Origin: DATJIG01 sp050260515
GTDB taxonomy: Bacteria > Pseudomonadota > Alphaproteobacteria > SMXQ01
Length of the DNA: 64,000 bases
Assembly: GCA_050260515.1 (NCBI GenBank)
Contig: JBLNCI010000013.1
Coordinates: 62,001-126,000, forward strand
Direction: 5' to 3'
This document shows, piece after piece, positions 36,320 through 45,265 of the stretch (position 1 is the stretch's first letter; each line of letters opens with the position of its first letter). Position numbers and translations under genes: made by a program. Under the pieces are notes generated by a model, which saw nothing but the letters and a program-made list of their open reading frames with translations, was not told the DNA's origin and ran no database searches.

Positions 36320-37405
36320 TCACCCTCCCGCGACGGGCGCCCACAGTACGTCCTCGATTCGCTCCGCCCCGGTCGCGAGCATTACCAGACGATCGAACCC
36401 GAGAGCCACGCCGGCCGCAGGCGGCATGACGGAGAGCGCCGCGAGGAACTCCTCGTCGATCGGGAAATGATCGCCATAGAGGCGCTGCTTGCGCTGCTGG
36501 TCCGCCTCGAAGCGCGCGCGCTGCTCGCGGACATCCGTGAGCTCGGTGAAGCCGTTGGCGAGCTCGAGTCCCGCGACGTAGACCTCGAACCGTTCGGCAA
36601 AGCGGCGGTCGGCATCGGAGATCTTCGCCAAGGCTGCCATCGCCGCCGGCCAGTCGTGGAGCACGGTCGGGACCGGCGTGCCGAGGCGCGGCTCGACGGC
36701 GGCGAGAAAGATGTGGAAGAAGATATCGTCCCACTCGCCCGCGTCCGGCAGCCGGTGTCCGGCCGCGACCGCCGCCTTGCGCAGCAGTGCGGGATCGGGG
36801 TTGAGCGGATCGGGCGCGAGGCACGCCACGAGGTCGACGGCGGCATGACGCGCGAACGCGTCGGCGACCGAGAGATACTCCCAGTCCTGCGACGGATCGC
36901 ACGCGCGCCCCTGCCACGCCATCGGCGCCGCGCGCACCTCCCGCGGGACGGCGTCCCACGCCGCGACGACGAACCGGCGGCAGTCCTCGGCGACGTCGCG
37001 CCACGATGCACCAGCGCGGTACCACTCCAGCATGGTGAACTCGGGATGGTGCGTCGCCGAGCGCTCGGCGTTCCGGTACGTCCGCGCGAACTGGAATATC
37101 CGCTGCTCGCCGGCCGCGAGCAGCTTCTTCATCGCGAATTCGGGCGAGGTATGAAGATAGAGTGCGCGTGCGCCGAGGCCGAATGGCTCGTCGAGGCGCG
37201 TCGCGAACGCGCGAAGGTGCACCTCCATGCCCGGCGACACCTGCAATGCCGGAGTCTCCACCTCCGCGAATCCCTCGTTCGCGAAATAGCCGGCAATTGT
37301 CGCTCGCATACGCGCGCGGGCGTCGAGCCGGGGGCGGCGCGCGGCGAGCGCGCGTGTGTCCCACCAGGGCGGGCCTTGTCGCGGCGACGGATGGCGGTCG
37401 GTCAT
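36320..37405 (-). CDS. epmA: EF-P beta-lysylation ligase EpmA (GenX/PoxA)
   Basis: EpmA is a truncated class II lysyl-tRNA synthetase homologue without an anticodon-binding domain that attaches beta-lysine to the conserved Lys of EF-P. The 361-residue product shows GMEVHLRAF, the LYLHTSPEFAMKKLL motif, RNAERSATHHPEFTMLEWY and C-terminal GVALGFDRLVML. Start is ATG 37405. It is divergent from epmB; efp itself is downstream of epmB. Confidence 0.93.
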   Translation of the reverse strand: MTDRHPSPRQGPPWWDTRALAARRPRLDARARMRATIAGYFANEGFAEVETPALQVSPGMEVHLRAFATRLDEPFGLGARALYLHTSPEFAMKKLLAAGEQRIFQFARTYRNAERSATHHPEFTMLEWYRAGASWRDVAEDCRRFVVAAWDAVPREVRAAPMAWQGRACDPSQDWEYLSVADAFARHAAVDLVACLAPDPLNPDPALLRKAAVAAGHRLPDAGEWDDIFFHIFLAAVEPRLGTPVPTVLHDWPAAMAALAKISDADRRFAERFEVYVAGLELANGFTELTDVREQRARFEADQQRKQRLYGDHFPIDEEFLAALSVMPPAAGVALGFDRLVMLATGAERIEDVLWAPVAGG

Positions 37406-37550
37406 CGATATTGAGGGCTGAGAGGAAACTCGCGCGGTCGCGTCCGCCGCGCTAAAAGGCGTGATCGCCGGGAAGGATACGGGCCGCGGCCCCGCCCGGC
37501 AACGCCGGCGCGCCACGCCGGTTCACCACGACGTGGGCAAGGAACGGACC

Positions 37551-38657
37551 ATGACCCCACCGGACGGTCGCCTCGACCTCACCGGCTCGACCGAGCCCGA
37601 CGCGCGCACGACCACGCTGAGGTCCGCCGAGGACCTGCGCGCGCGCGGCTTGATCGCGGCCAGCGATGTGGATGCGGTCGCGCGGGTCGCCGCGCGCTAC
37701 GCGATCGCGGTGCCGCCGACGGTCGCGGACGCCATTCCCGGCCATGATCCGTCCGACCCGCTGTGGCGACAGTTCGTGCCGACGGCGGACGAACTTGCGA
37801 CGACGCCCGAGGAAATCGCGGACCCGATCGGGGATTCGGCACACGCGCCGGTGAAAGGCATCGTCCACCGGTATCGGGATCGCGTGCTGCTCAAGCCGCA
37901 GCATGTGTGTCCGGTCTATTGCCGCTTCTGCTTCCGCCGCGAGGCGGTGGGTCCAGGCAAGGAAGCGTTGTCGCCCGCCGAGCTCGACGCGGCCATCACC
38001 TACATCGCGGAACATCCCGATATTTGGGAGACGATCCTCTCGGGCGGTGAGCCCCTGTTGATGTCGGCACGGCGGCTCGGCGACATCATGGCTCGTCTGG
38101 CCGCGATCCCGCACCTCGGCGTCGTGCGAGTCCATACCCGCGCGCCGATCGCCGTACCGGAATCCATCGACGCCGACATGATCGCAGCGTTGCGGATTCC
38201 CGTGGACCGCGACAAGGCCACCTATATCGTCGTGCACTGCAACCACGCTCGCGAACTGACGGCGGCGGCGCGTGCCGCGATCGCGCGCATCGTCGACGCC
38301 GGAATTCCGGTTCTGTCGCAGACGGTGCTGCTGCGGGGGGTCAACGATGACGCCGACATGCTCGAGGCGCTGTTCCGGGCACTCGTGCGCGCGCGGGTGA
38401 AACCCTACTATCTCCATCACCCGGACCTGGCGCCCGGGACGTCGCACTTCCGCGTCCCCATCGCCCGAGGTCAGGAACTCGTCGCGGCATTGCGCGGACC
38501 GGTTTCCGGGCTGTGTCAGCCGACCTATGTCCTCGACGTGCCGGGGGGCTACGGCAAGGTGCCGATCGACGGATCCCGCGTCGCGACGAACGTCGACGGC
38601 ACGACCTCGGTCACCGATCCCAACGGGCACGTCCACAGCTATCCCCCGCAGCCATGA
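37551..38657 (+). CDS. epmB: EF-P-(beta)-lysine 2,3-aminomutase EpmB
   Basis: EpmB is a radical-SAM, pyridoxal-phosphate enzyme that makes (R)-beta-lysine for EF-P. The CPVYCRFC motif (Cys-x3-Cys-x2-Cys) for the 4Fe-4S cluster is near residue 117, followed by FRREAVG and later the PYYLHHPDLAPGTSHFRV segment. ATG 37551 has AAGGAA seven bases upstream; the longer frame from 37461 has no site. The 368-residue length is near the E. coli enzyme. The stop overlaps the next ATG (ATGA). Confidence 0.93.
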   Translation: MTPPDGRLDLTGSTEPDARTTTLRSAEDLRARGLIAASDVDAVARVAARYAIAVPPTVADAIPGHDPSDPLWRQFVPTADELATTPEEIADPIGDSAHAPVKGIVHRYRDRVLLKPQHVCPVYCRFCFRREAVGPGKEALSPAELDAAITYIAEHPDIWETILSGGEPLLMSARRLGDIMARLAAIPHLGVVRVHTRAPIAVPESIDADMIAALRIPVDRDKATYIVVHCNHARELTAAARAAIARIVDAGIPVLSQTVLLRGVNDDADMLEALFRALVRARVKPYYLHHPDLAPGTSHFRVPIARGQELVAALRGPVSGLCQPTYVLDVPGGYGKVPIDGSRVATNVDGTTSVTDPNGHVHSYPPQP

Positions 38658-39895
38658 AACGCCTCATTGCCCTCGCCGCCTTCGCACTCGCGATTTCCGC
38701 CGCACCGGCTTCGGCGCGCTGGACCGAGGACGCCGACCTGTGCGCCTCGGCCGTGCCCGACGTGAACCTGACGATGGCCGCGTGCACGCGCGCGATCGAG
38801 TCCGGGGCGCTCACCACGATCGAGAAGGCCCGCACGTTGCACAATCGCGGCATCGCCCGTGTCCGCGCCGGCGATCTGCCGAAGGCGATTCTCGATTTCA
38901 CCGAGGCGATCAAGCTCGACCCCAAGAAGCCCGCGCACTACTTCGCCCGCGGCGAGACCTCGATGGCGCGAAACCAGTACGTCCAGGCGATCGCCGACTT
39001 CGAGACCGCGGTGAAGCTCGACGGTCCCAGCGTGCAGGGCTTCTACAGTCTCGGCATGGCGCACATGGGCAACGGCGATCCCGACCGCGCCGTCGCCAAT
39101 TTCTCGGAGGCGCTGAAGATCGCACCGCGCGAGGTGGCGATCCTGAACGAGCGCGCCAACGCCTATTTCGCGAAGCGCGACTGGGAGCACGCGCTCGCCG
39201 ACTACACCGCCGCGATCGCCAACGATCCGCGCAACCCGGTGCTGTTCCACAATCGCGGCGAGGTGTGGCGCATGACGAACGACTACCGCCGCGCGCGCCA
39301 GGACCTCGACACTGCGATCAAGCTCAAGCCGGATTACGACAGCGCCTACGTGCGGCGAGGCCTGGTCCGTGTAGCCGAGCGCAACTACAAGGACGCGCTG
39401 CCGGACTTCGACCGCGCGGTGAAGATCAATCCCAACTCCGCGGGCAATCTCGCGGCGCGCGGGGTCGCGCGCTTCTACGCCGGGCGCTATGCGGAGGCGG
39501 AGAGCGATCTCGCCGCCAGCGTCGCGCTCGCGCCGCGCAATCCATACGGCGCCCTGTGGCTGTACGTCGCGAAGCGGCATCAGAAGAAGGACGGGAGTGC
39601 CACGCTGCGCGAGCAGGCACGGCTGCTCAACCTCAACGTCTTTCCGGGTCCGGTGGTGCGGTACTACCTGGGCGAGGCGAGCGCCGACGACGTGATGCGC
39701 GCGGCGCAGAGCGGCACCGAGTACGAGCGCCGCTCGCAGCTCTGCGAAGCGAGCTTCTATCTCGGCGAGGAAGCTCTCATGCGCGGCAATCGCGACGAGG
39801 CCGCGCGCCTGTTCCGTCAGGCGGCGGGCGTGGGCCTGACGCATCTTTACGAGCATCAGGGCGCGATGGTCGAATTGCAGCGGCTCGGCCTGTAG
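38654..39895 (+). CDS. Exported TPR-repeat protein
   Basis: The 413-residue protein has a signal peptide (Ala-rich, cleaving after ASA near residue 20), then about seven tetratricopeptide repeats (about 40-310) with repeated AIADFETAVKLD and AILDFTEAIKLDPKK-like helices. The C-terminal 100 residues hold Sel1- or TPR-like helices. It is probably a periplasmic scaffold. Its start overlaps the epmB stop, placing it between epmB and efp. Whether it serves EF-P modification, which is cytoplasmic, is doubtful; it may simply share the transcript. Confidence 0.8.
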   Translation: MKRLIALAAFALAISAAPASARWTEDADLCASAVPDVNLTMAACTRAIESGALTTIEKARTLHNRGIARVRAGDLPKAILDFTEAIKLDPKKPAHYFARGETSMARNQYVQAIADFETAVKLDGPSVQGFYSLGMAHMGNGDPDRAVANFSEALKIAPREVAILNERANAYFAKRDWEHALADYTAAIANDPRNPVLFHNRGEVWRMTNDYRRARQDLDTAIKLKPDYDSAYVRRGLVRVAERNYKDALPDFDRAVKINPNSAGNLAARGVARFYAGRYAEAESDLAASVALAPRNPYGALWLYVAKRHQKKDGSATLREQARLLNLNVFPGPVVRYYLGEASADDVMRAAQSGTEYERRSQLCEASFYLGEEALMRGNRDEAARLFRQAAGVGLTHLYEHQGAMVELQRLGL

Positions 39896-39996
39896 ACGGC
39901 TCCCGCGCGTCACGAAAGGGCCACCGCGCGGGTTGCCGCGCCCGTGGCAAGCTGCTAGTTTCCCGGCCGCTTTCCAACCCCCGAACGGCTCCCAAA

Positions 39997-40563
39997 ATGA
40001 AGATCCAGGCGAACACGATCCGCCCCGGAAACGTCCTCGACCACAACGGACGCATGTGGAACGTGCTCAAGATTCAGCTCATCCAGCCCGGCAAGGGCGG
40101 CGCTTTCATCCAGGTCGAGATGCGGGACATCAAGTCCGGCAACAAGACCAACGAGCGCTGGCGCACGCAGGACACCGTGGAGCGCCTGAACGTCGACGAG
40201 CGCGAATACAACTACCTGTTCGCCGACGGCGAGCAGCTCACGTTCATGGACAGCGAGACGTTCGAGCAGATCGCCCTGCCGAAGGACATGGTCGGCGAGC
40301 AGGCCGCGTTCCTGCAGGAGAACATGCCCGTCACGATCGACCTCATCGAGGGGGCGCCGGTCTCCGTCCACCTGCCGCAGACGGTCACCATGCGCATCGT
40401 CGAGGCCGATCCGGTGGTCAAGGGCCAGACCGCCTCGTCGTCGTACAAGCCCGCGGTGCTCGAGAACGGCGCCCGTGTCATGGTGCCGCCGCACGTGGAG
40501 TCCGGCACCCGCATCGTCGTGAACACCGAGGACGGCTCGTACGTGGAGCGCGCGAAGGACTGA
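39997..40563 (+). CDS. efp: Translation elongation factor P
   Basis: EF-P relieves ribosome stalling at polyproline stretches. The 188-residue product starts MKIQANTIRPGNV and has the three beta-barrel domains. The modifiable lysine is Lys33 in QPGKGGAF, in the loop that EpmA/EpmB modify, so this EF-P is of the beta-lysylated class. The Pro-rich TolA linker and the OmpA protein downstream of suhB are plausible clients. It lies 101 bases after the TPR gene. Confidence 0.97.
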   Translation: MKIQANTIRPGNVLDHNGRMWNVLKIQLIQPGKGGAFIQVEMRDIKSGNKTNERWRTQDTVERLNVDEREYNYLFADGEQLTFMDSETFEQIALPKDMVGEQAAFLQENMPVTIDLIEGAPVSVHLPQTVTMRIVEADPVVKGQTASSSYKPAVLENGARVMVPPHVESGTRIVVNTEDGSYVERAKD

Positions 40564-40570
40564 GGACGGC

Positions 40571-41389
40571 GTGGCCATCAAGTCGGCGCTCATCAACGTG
40601 ATGGAACGGGCGGCTCGCAAGGCCGCCCGTGGTCTTCTGCGCGACCTCGGCGAGGTCGGGCAGCTTCAGGTCTCGGAGAAGGGCCCCGCGAACTTCGTCT
40701 CCGCTGCGGATGTCCGCGCCGAGAAGACGATTCGCGCGGAACTCGCGAAGGCGCGGCCCGATTTCGGCTTCCTGCTCGAGGAAGGCGGCGAAGTCCCCGG
40801 CAAGGACGGCGAGCACCGTTGGGTGGTCGACCCGCTCGACGGCACCACGAACTTCCTGCACGGCGTGCCGCACTTCGCGATCTCGATCGCGTGCGAGCGG
40901 CGCTCCGCCGCCGGCAGCGAGATCATCGCGGCCCTCATCCTCGATCCGGCCCGCGACGAGATGTTCTGGGCCGAAAAAGGCCAGGGTGCATTCCTCAACG
41001 AGCACCGGATGCGGGTCTCGAGCCGCAAGCGGCTGAGCGACGCGATGATCGCGACCGGAATCCCCACCCAGGGTCGCTCGAACCACAAGGTCTTCCTCGC
41101 CCGGCTCGGCAAGCTGATGGAGAGCGTCGCGTCGGTGCACCGCGCCGGCGCCGCGGCGCTCGATCTCGCGTGGGTTGCGGCCGGACGCTACGACGGCTTC
41201 TTCGAGATTGGGCTGTTCCGATGGGATGTCGCCGCCGGCATCCTGCTGATCCGCGAAGCCGGCGGTTTCGTCACCGAGATCGGCGGCGGGACCGACCCGC
41301 TCGGCACCGGCAGCGTGCTCGCGTCGAACCCGACGCTGCATCCGATCCTCGCCGGGCTCATCGCCGAAGCCGACGCATCGGTCGCCTGA
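40571..41389 (+). CDS. suhB: Inositol-1-monophosphatase family protein (SuhB)
   Basis: The 272-residue protein has the family's metal-binding motifs: Glu-Glu in LLEEGGE, the WVVDPLDGTTNFLHG motif near residue 83-95 and WDVAAGILL at the C-terminus. It hydrolyses inositol monophosphate. The E. coli homologue also joins rRNA antitermination complexes. It follows efp by 7 bases, an order seen in many alphaproteobacteria. Confidence 0.92.
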   Translation: MAIKSALINVMERAARKAARGLLRDLGEVGQLQVSEKGPANFVSAADVRAEKTIRAELAKARPDFGFLLEEGGEVPGKDGEHRWVVDPLDGTTNFLHGVPHFAISIACERRSAAGSEIIAALILDPARDEMFWAEKGQGAFLNEHRMRVSSRKRLSDAMIATGIPTQGRSNHKVFLARLGKLMESVASVHRAGAAALDLAWVAAGRYDGFFEIGLFRWDVAAGILLIREAGGFVTEIGGGTDPLGTGSVLASNPTLHPILAGLIAEADASVA

Positions 41390-41496
41390 ACCACCCCAAC
41401 CGAGCGTTGCTGGCCGAGCGCCCTTCGGCTACTGTGGCGTCGCGTTTAACCGCCGGCTCGGGGCGAGACCAATTGCCGGAAAGGCTCGCAATAGGG

Positions 41497-42567
41497 ATGG
41501 GGCTTCACATCGCGTCCTCCAGGTTCCGCGCTCACGCGTTTCGCCTGATTGCTTGCGGCATCACCCTTCCGCTGTTAGCCGTCGCAGCTCAGGCCCAGGT
41601 GGTGATCGGCGGCGATAGTCGTCCCGCCAACGCCAATCGCGGATACAACCTCAGCGTCCAGACCGACCCGAATGGCTCCGTCACCGTGGACTGGAGCGTG
41701 CTCGACAGTCTTGGCAACGACGCGCGCCGCGGCAACGGAAGCCGCGCTCCGGCGGCGCCGCTCGTTCTCAGCGCGCCGAAACCGCAGCCGCAGGTCCGCC
41801 AGCGCACGGCGACCGTGTCGTCGCGCCCGGCCGCCCCGGCGCCACGCGCTCCTCGTGCGGCCGAAGACGCACCGCCTGCGCCCGGCGCGCAGGCCGCTGC
41901 CCCGGCTGCTCCGGGAGCGTCCGCGTCTCGGCCCGGCAGTCCGATTCCCGATCTTCCGCCTCCGCCCGCGGCGCCACCGGCGCCTCCGGCGGTGACGCCG
42001 ATCCCCAGCGATTCGGCGGGACAGCCGGTGTCTCAGGCACCTGCACGTACGCCGGTTCCCCCGGAGCCCCCGCAGCTTGCGCCGCCCCCTGCGCCCGCAC
42101 CGCCCGCCATCGCGCCCGCTCCCACTCGCGACTCGGCTCCGACGCCGCTGCAGGCGGCGCCCCAGGCGCAGCCCCAGCCCCCAGCTCCGCCGCAGGCGGT
42201 CGCCGCGCTGCCGCCGCCAAGCGCTCCCGTCGCGCCGCCCGCGCCCGCCGTCGGTGCGACCGCCTTGTCCATCGCGTTCCGGAGCGATTCGTCGGCTCTG
42301 CCGGACGATGCGAAGTCGCGCCTGGACGGCATCGTGCGGCAGATGACCGGGAACGATCGTATGCGGGCCCAGATCATCGCCTACGCCGCGGGCACCAACG
42401 ATACCGCCAGCCAAGCGCGCCGGCTGTCGCTATCGCGCGCCCTCGCCGTCCGCTCTTACTTGATCGAGAAGGGTATCGCCTCGACGCGCCTCGACGTTCG
42501 CGCGCTGGGTCATCAGGTCGAGAGCGGCTCGCCCGACCGGGTCGACATCGCTCTCGCCTCGCGCTAA
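41497..42567 (+). CDS. OmpA-family protein with long Pro/Ala-rich linker
   Basis: The 356-residue protein has a signal peptide (cleavage after AQAQ near 34) and a filament-like stretch (VVIGGDSRPANANRGYN). A Pro/Ala-rich spacer follows (about 85-235), with runs of Pro likely to need EF-P. The OmpA-like peptidoglycan-binding domain is at 245-356 (LSIAFRSDSSALPDDAKSRL). It probably sits in the periplasm or outer membrane and binds the cell wall. It precedes, in the same direction, MotA-like and MotB-like genes, so the three may form one machine. Confidence 0.8.
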   Translation: MGLHIASSRFRAHAFRLIACGITLPLLAVAAQAQVVIGGDSRPANANRGYNLSVQTDPNGSVTVDWSVLDSLGNDARRGNGSRAPAAPLVLSAPKPQPQVRQRTATVSSRPAAPAPRAPRAAEDAPPAPGAQAAAPAAPGASASRPGSPIPDLPPPPAAPPAPPAVTPIPSDSAGQPVSQAPARTPVPPEPPQLAPPPAPAPPAIAPAPTRDSAPTPLQAAPQAQPQPPAPPQAVAALPPPSAPVAPPAPAVGATALSIAFRSDSSALPDDAKSRLDGIVRQMTGNDRMRAQIIAYAAGTNDTASQARRLSLSRALAVRSYLIEKGIASTRLDVRALGHQVESGSPDRVDIALASR

Positions 42568-42653
42568 AGCGGCAGCCATCGCCCGCGCGGCCGCCGACGC
42601 GGTGCGGGGCGCGCGGTAAGTCAATCGTCGGATCGGACACCAGGAGCGACGGC

Positions 42654-43817
42654 ATGGGCACCCTCAGGGTCTACCTGATACGGATGGCGCTGTTCATCGT
42701 CGCGGTGGCGATCGTGGTGGCGCTTCTCGCGCAGCGCCTGATCGCCGTCTTCCTTGCCAATCCCGCCCTCAACACCCTGATCCTCGGATCGGCGTTCCTC
42801 GGCATCGTCTACATCGTCCGCCAGGCGACGCGCCTCGGCCCGGACTTCACGTGGCTCGCGATGCTGACCCGCGACCGCGGTCGCGCCGCGGCTGCCGCTC
42901 ATGGCGACGCGCCCGGTCCGAAGCCGCGGCTGCTTGCCCCGATCGCGGTGGCGCTTGGCGACGGCCGCACGCCGCTCAAGCTGTCGCCGCTCGCCGCGCG
43001 CGCGGTGCTCGACGGAATCGGTCAGCGCCTCGACGAAGAACGAGACATCGCGCGATACCTGATCGGGCTTCTCATCTTCCTCGGGCTGCTCGGCACGTTC
43101 TGGGGCCTGCTCGACACGATCCGCGCCGTGGGCGACGTCGTCGGCAACCTCGTGGTCGGCGGCGACGTCAACGAGGCGTTCGCGAGCCTGAAGTCCGGGC
43201 TCGCCGCGCCGCTCGCCGGCATGGGAACGTCGTTCTCCTCGTCGCTGTTCGGCCTCGCAGGCTCGCTGGTGCTGGGGTTCCTCGATCTGCAGGCCGGGCA
43301 GGCGCAGAACCGGTTCGTGCAGACGCTGGAAGAATGGATGTCGGCCCAGACCCGGCTGTCGGCGGGGACCGGCATCGCGACCGGCGAAGAGCCGGTCCCG
43401 GCTTACGTCCAGGCGCTGCTCGAGGAAACCGCGGAAAGCCTCGGTCGTCTCGAGCGCCTGATGGCCCGCTCCGAGGAACGCGGCGGTCAGTCGAGTGGCG
43501 TCTCGGTGCAACTCGTCGAGCGGCTCGGCACGCTCGCCGAGCGCATGAAGTCGCAGGAGACGCTGCTCGTCCGCATGGCGGAAACGGAGGTCGAGCTAAA
43601 AGGCGCGATCACCAAGCTCGCCGAGGCGACGCGCGCGGGCGGCACCGACGCCCTCGCCGGCCCGGTCCGCAACATCGAGGTCTACCTCGCGCGCCTGATC
43701 GAGGAGATTTCCAGCGGCCGCGCGCAGTCGGTCGAGGAGCTGCGTTCGGAGATCCGCGTGCTTGCCCGGACCGTCGCGGCGGCACAGGGCCGCCCGCTGA
43801 ACCCCGGCGACCGATAG
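42654..43817 (+). CDS. MotA/TolQ/ExbB-like proton channel protein
   Basis: The 387-residue protein has four transmembrane segments (about 8-30, 40-60, 133-155 and 193-215), with a MotA-like FLGLLGTFWGLLDTIRAVGDVV motif. A C-terminal cytoplasmic coiled coil (about 250-370) follows. It resembles the proton-driven motor family but is not the flagellar MotA itself (no flagellar genes nearby) nor TolQ (at 25720). AGGAG lies upstream of ATG 42654. It is followed after 9 bases by a MotB/OmpA-like partner. The function is inferred from pairing, not known. Confidence 0.78.
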   Translation: MGTLRVYLIRMALFIVAVAIVVALLAQRLIAVFLANPALNTLILGSAFLGIVYIVRQATRLGPDFTWLAMLTRDRGRAAAAAHGDAPGPKPRLLAPIAVALGDGRTPLKLSPLAARAVLDGIGQRLDEERDIARYLIGLLIFLGLLGTFWGLLDTIRAVGDVVGNLVVGGDVNEAFASLKSGLAAPLAGMGTSFSSSLFGLAGSLVLGFLDLQAGQAQNRFVQTLEEWMSAQTRLSAGTGIATGEEPVPAYVQALLEETAESLGRLERLMARSEERGGQSSGVSVQLVERLGTLAERMKSQETLLVRMAETEVELKGAITKLAEATRAGGTDALAGPVRNIEVYLARLIEEISSGRAQSVEELRSEIRVLARTVAAAQGRPLNPGDR

Positions 43818-43826
43818 GAGCGCGGC

Positions 43827-44843
43827 ATGCGCCGGCGCGCCGAATCGGGACTGAATATCTGGCCGGGGTTCGTCGACGCGCTGTCGTCGCTGCTGATCAT
43901 CGTCATCTTCCTGCTGACACTGTTCGCGCTGGCGCACGTCACGGCGAGCGCGCTGATCTCCGGACGCGACGAGGCGCTCGACCAGTTGCGGCGCCAGCTC
44001 AGCGAGTTGTCCCAGGTGCTGCAGCTCGAGCGGACCTCGAACGCGGACCTCAGGCGCTCGCTCGCCGAGATGTCGGCGAGCCTGCAGGCGACCCAGACCG
44101 AGCGCGATCAGCTCCGCGCGCAGCGCAGCGACCTCGAGTCGCGCGTGCAGGCAGCCGGCGAGGAAGCCCAACGGCTGCAGGGCGCGCTGTCGTCCGAGCA
44201 GGAACTGACGGCGCGGCAGCGCGACGAGATTGCCGAGCTCAACAACGCCATCAATGCGATGCGCGAGCAGATGGCGCGCCTCGAGCAGCTTCTGTCCGAC
44301 GCCGAAGCCAAGGCTAAGGCGGATCAGGCCCAGATCGCGGACCTCGGCCGCCGGCTCAACGTGGCGCTCGCCGGACGCGTCGAGGAACTCGCCCGCTATC
44401 GTTCGGAGTTCTTCGGGCGGCTGCGCGAGGTGCTCGGAAATCGCCAGGACATCCGCATAGTCGGCGACCGGTTCGTATTCCAGTCCGAGGTGCTGTTCGC
44501 CTCAGGCAGCGCCGATCTCAGTGCCGAGGGCCGGGTGCAAATCGACAGCCTCGCCGAGACCCTGACGGATCTCGCTACGCGCATTCCGACCGAGATTCCC
44601 TGGGTGCTGCGGGTCGATGGCCATACCGACAAGGTGCCGATCTCGACTCCCCAGTTCCCTTCGAACTGGGAGCTGTCGACGGCCCGCGCGACGGCGGTGG
44701 TCAAGGCGCTGATCGAGGATGGAATCCCGCCGCAGCGCCTTGCCGCTGCAGGCTTCGGCGAGTACCAGCCGCTGGACCCGGCGGACACCCCAGAGGCCTA
44801 CCGCCGCAATCGCCGCATCGAGCTCAAGCTCGATCAGCGATAG
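43827..44843 (+). CDS. MotB-like protein: membrane helix, coiled coil, OmpA domain
   Basis: The 338-residue product starts with one transmembrane helix (about 20-42) containing FVDALSSLLIIVIFLL, with a conserved membrane Asp as in MotB. A long coiled coil (45-175) follows, then an OmpA-like peptidoglycan-binding domain (about 215-338; VDGHTDKVPI, NWELSTARATAVV). This is the stator-type partner of the preceding MotA-like protein. It is probably an inner-membrane anchor that couples proton flow to the cell wall, separate from Tol-Pal. Confidence 0.8.
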   Translation: MRRRAESGLNIWPGFVDALSSLLIIVIFLLTLFALAHVTASALISGRDEALDQLRRQLSELSQVLQLERTSNADLRRSLAEMSASLQATQTERDQLRAQRSDLESRVQAAGEEAQRLQGALSSEQELTARQRDEIAELNNAINAMREQMARLEQLLSDAEAKAKADQAQIADLGRRLNVALAGRVEELARYRSEFFGRLREVLGNRQDIRIVGDRFVFQSEVLFASGSADLSAEGRVQIDSLAETLTDLATRIPTEIPWVLRVDGHTDKVPISTPQFPSNWELSTARATAVVKALIEDGIPPQRLAAAGFGEYQPLDPADTPEAYRRNRRIELKLDQR

Positions 44844-44961
44844 CCTCACGCTAACCTTTTGAAATCGCGAGCGTGTCGCCGCCGGACCGGCGCCGGGCAC
44901 CGAGCCTTGCGCTCAGCCCCTACCATCGGCTATACAACCGCCCTTCTCAAGCGAGGGCGTC

Positions 44962-45192
44962 ATGAAAGCCGAAGGCCATCCGGATTATCACGAGATCACC
45001 GTCATCATGACGGATGGGACCACCTACAAGACCCATTCGACGTGGGGCAAGCCCGGCGACACCATGCGCCTCGAGATCGATTCCGCGTCGCACCCGGCGT
45101 GGACCGGCGTGCAGCGCGTCCTCGATTCCGGCGGTCAGGTGGCCAAGTTCAACAAGCGCTTCCAGGGCCTCGGGCTCGGCGGCAAGAAGTAG
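44962..45192 (+). CDS. rpmE: 50S ribosomal protein L31
   Basis: The 76-residue protein has the L31 pattern MKAEGHPDYHEITVIMTDGT and the C-terminal KFNKRFQGLG. The paired Cys zinc ligands of type A L31 are absent: there is no Cys at all, so it is the zinc-free form common in alphaproteobacteria. It has its own terminator downstream. Confidence 0.96.
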   Translation: MKAEGHPDYHEITVIMTDGTTYKTHSTWGKPGDTMRLEIDSASHPAWTGVQRVLDSGGQVAKFNKRFQGLGLGGKK

Positions 45193-45220
45193 CCGCGGCC
45201 TCTCGCTCCAAGACAGAAAA

Positions 45221-45245
45221 GGCCGGCGCTTCCGCCGGCCTTTTT
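45221..45245 (+). terminator. Bidirectional terminator between rpmE and rcdA
   Basis: GGCCGGCG pairs with CGCCGGCC around a four-base loop. Five T follow on the plus strand, and four T on the minus strand (the A-run before the stem), so it can end both convergent transcripts. Confidence 0.9.
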
Positions 45246-45265
45246 ATTTGCGGCGCTGAGCGCTT

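Noticed and set aside
42654..44843. Zorya defence system (ZorA/ZorB)
   Set aside because: The MotA- and MotB-like pair fits ZorAB broadly, but neither ZorC/D nor ZorE-type genes are near, and the flanking genes are housekeeping.
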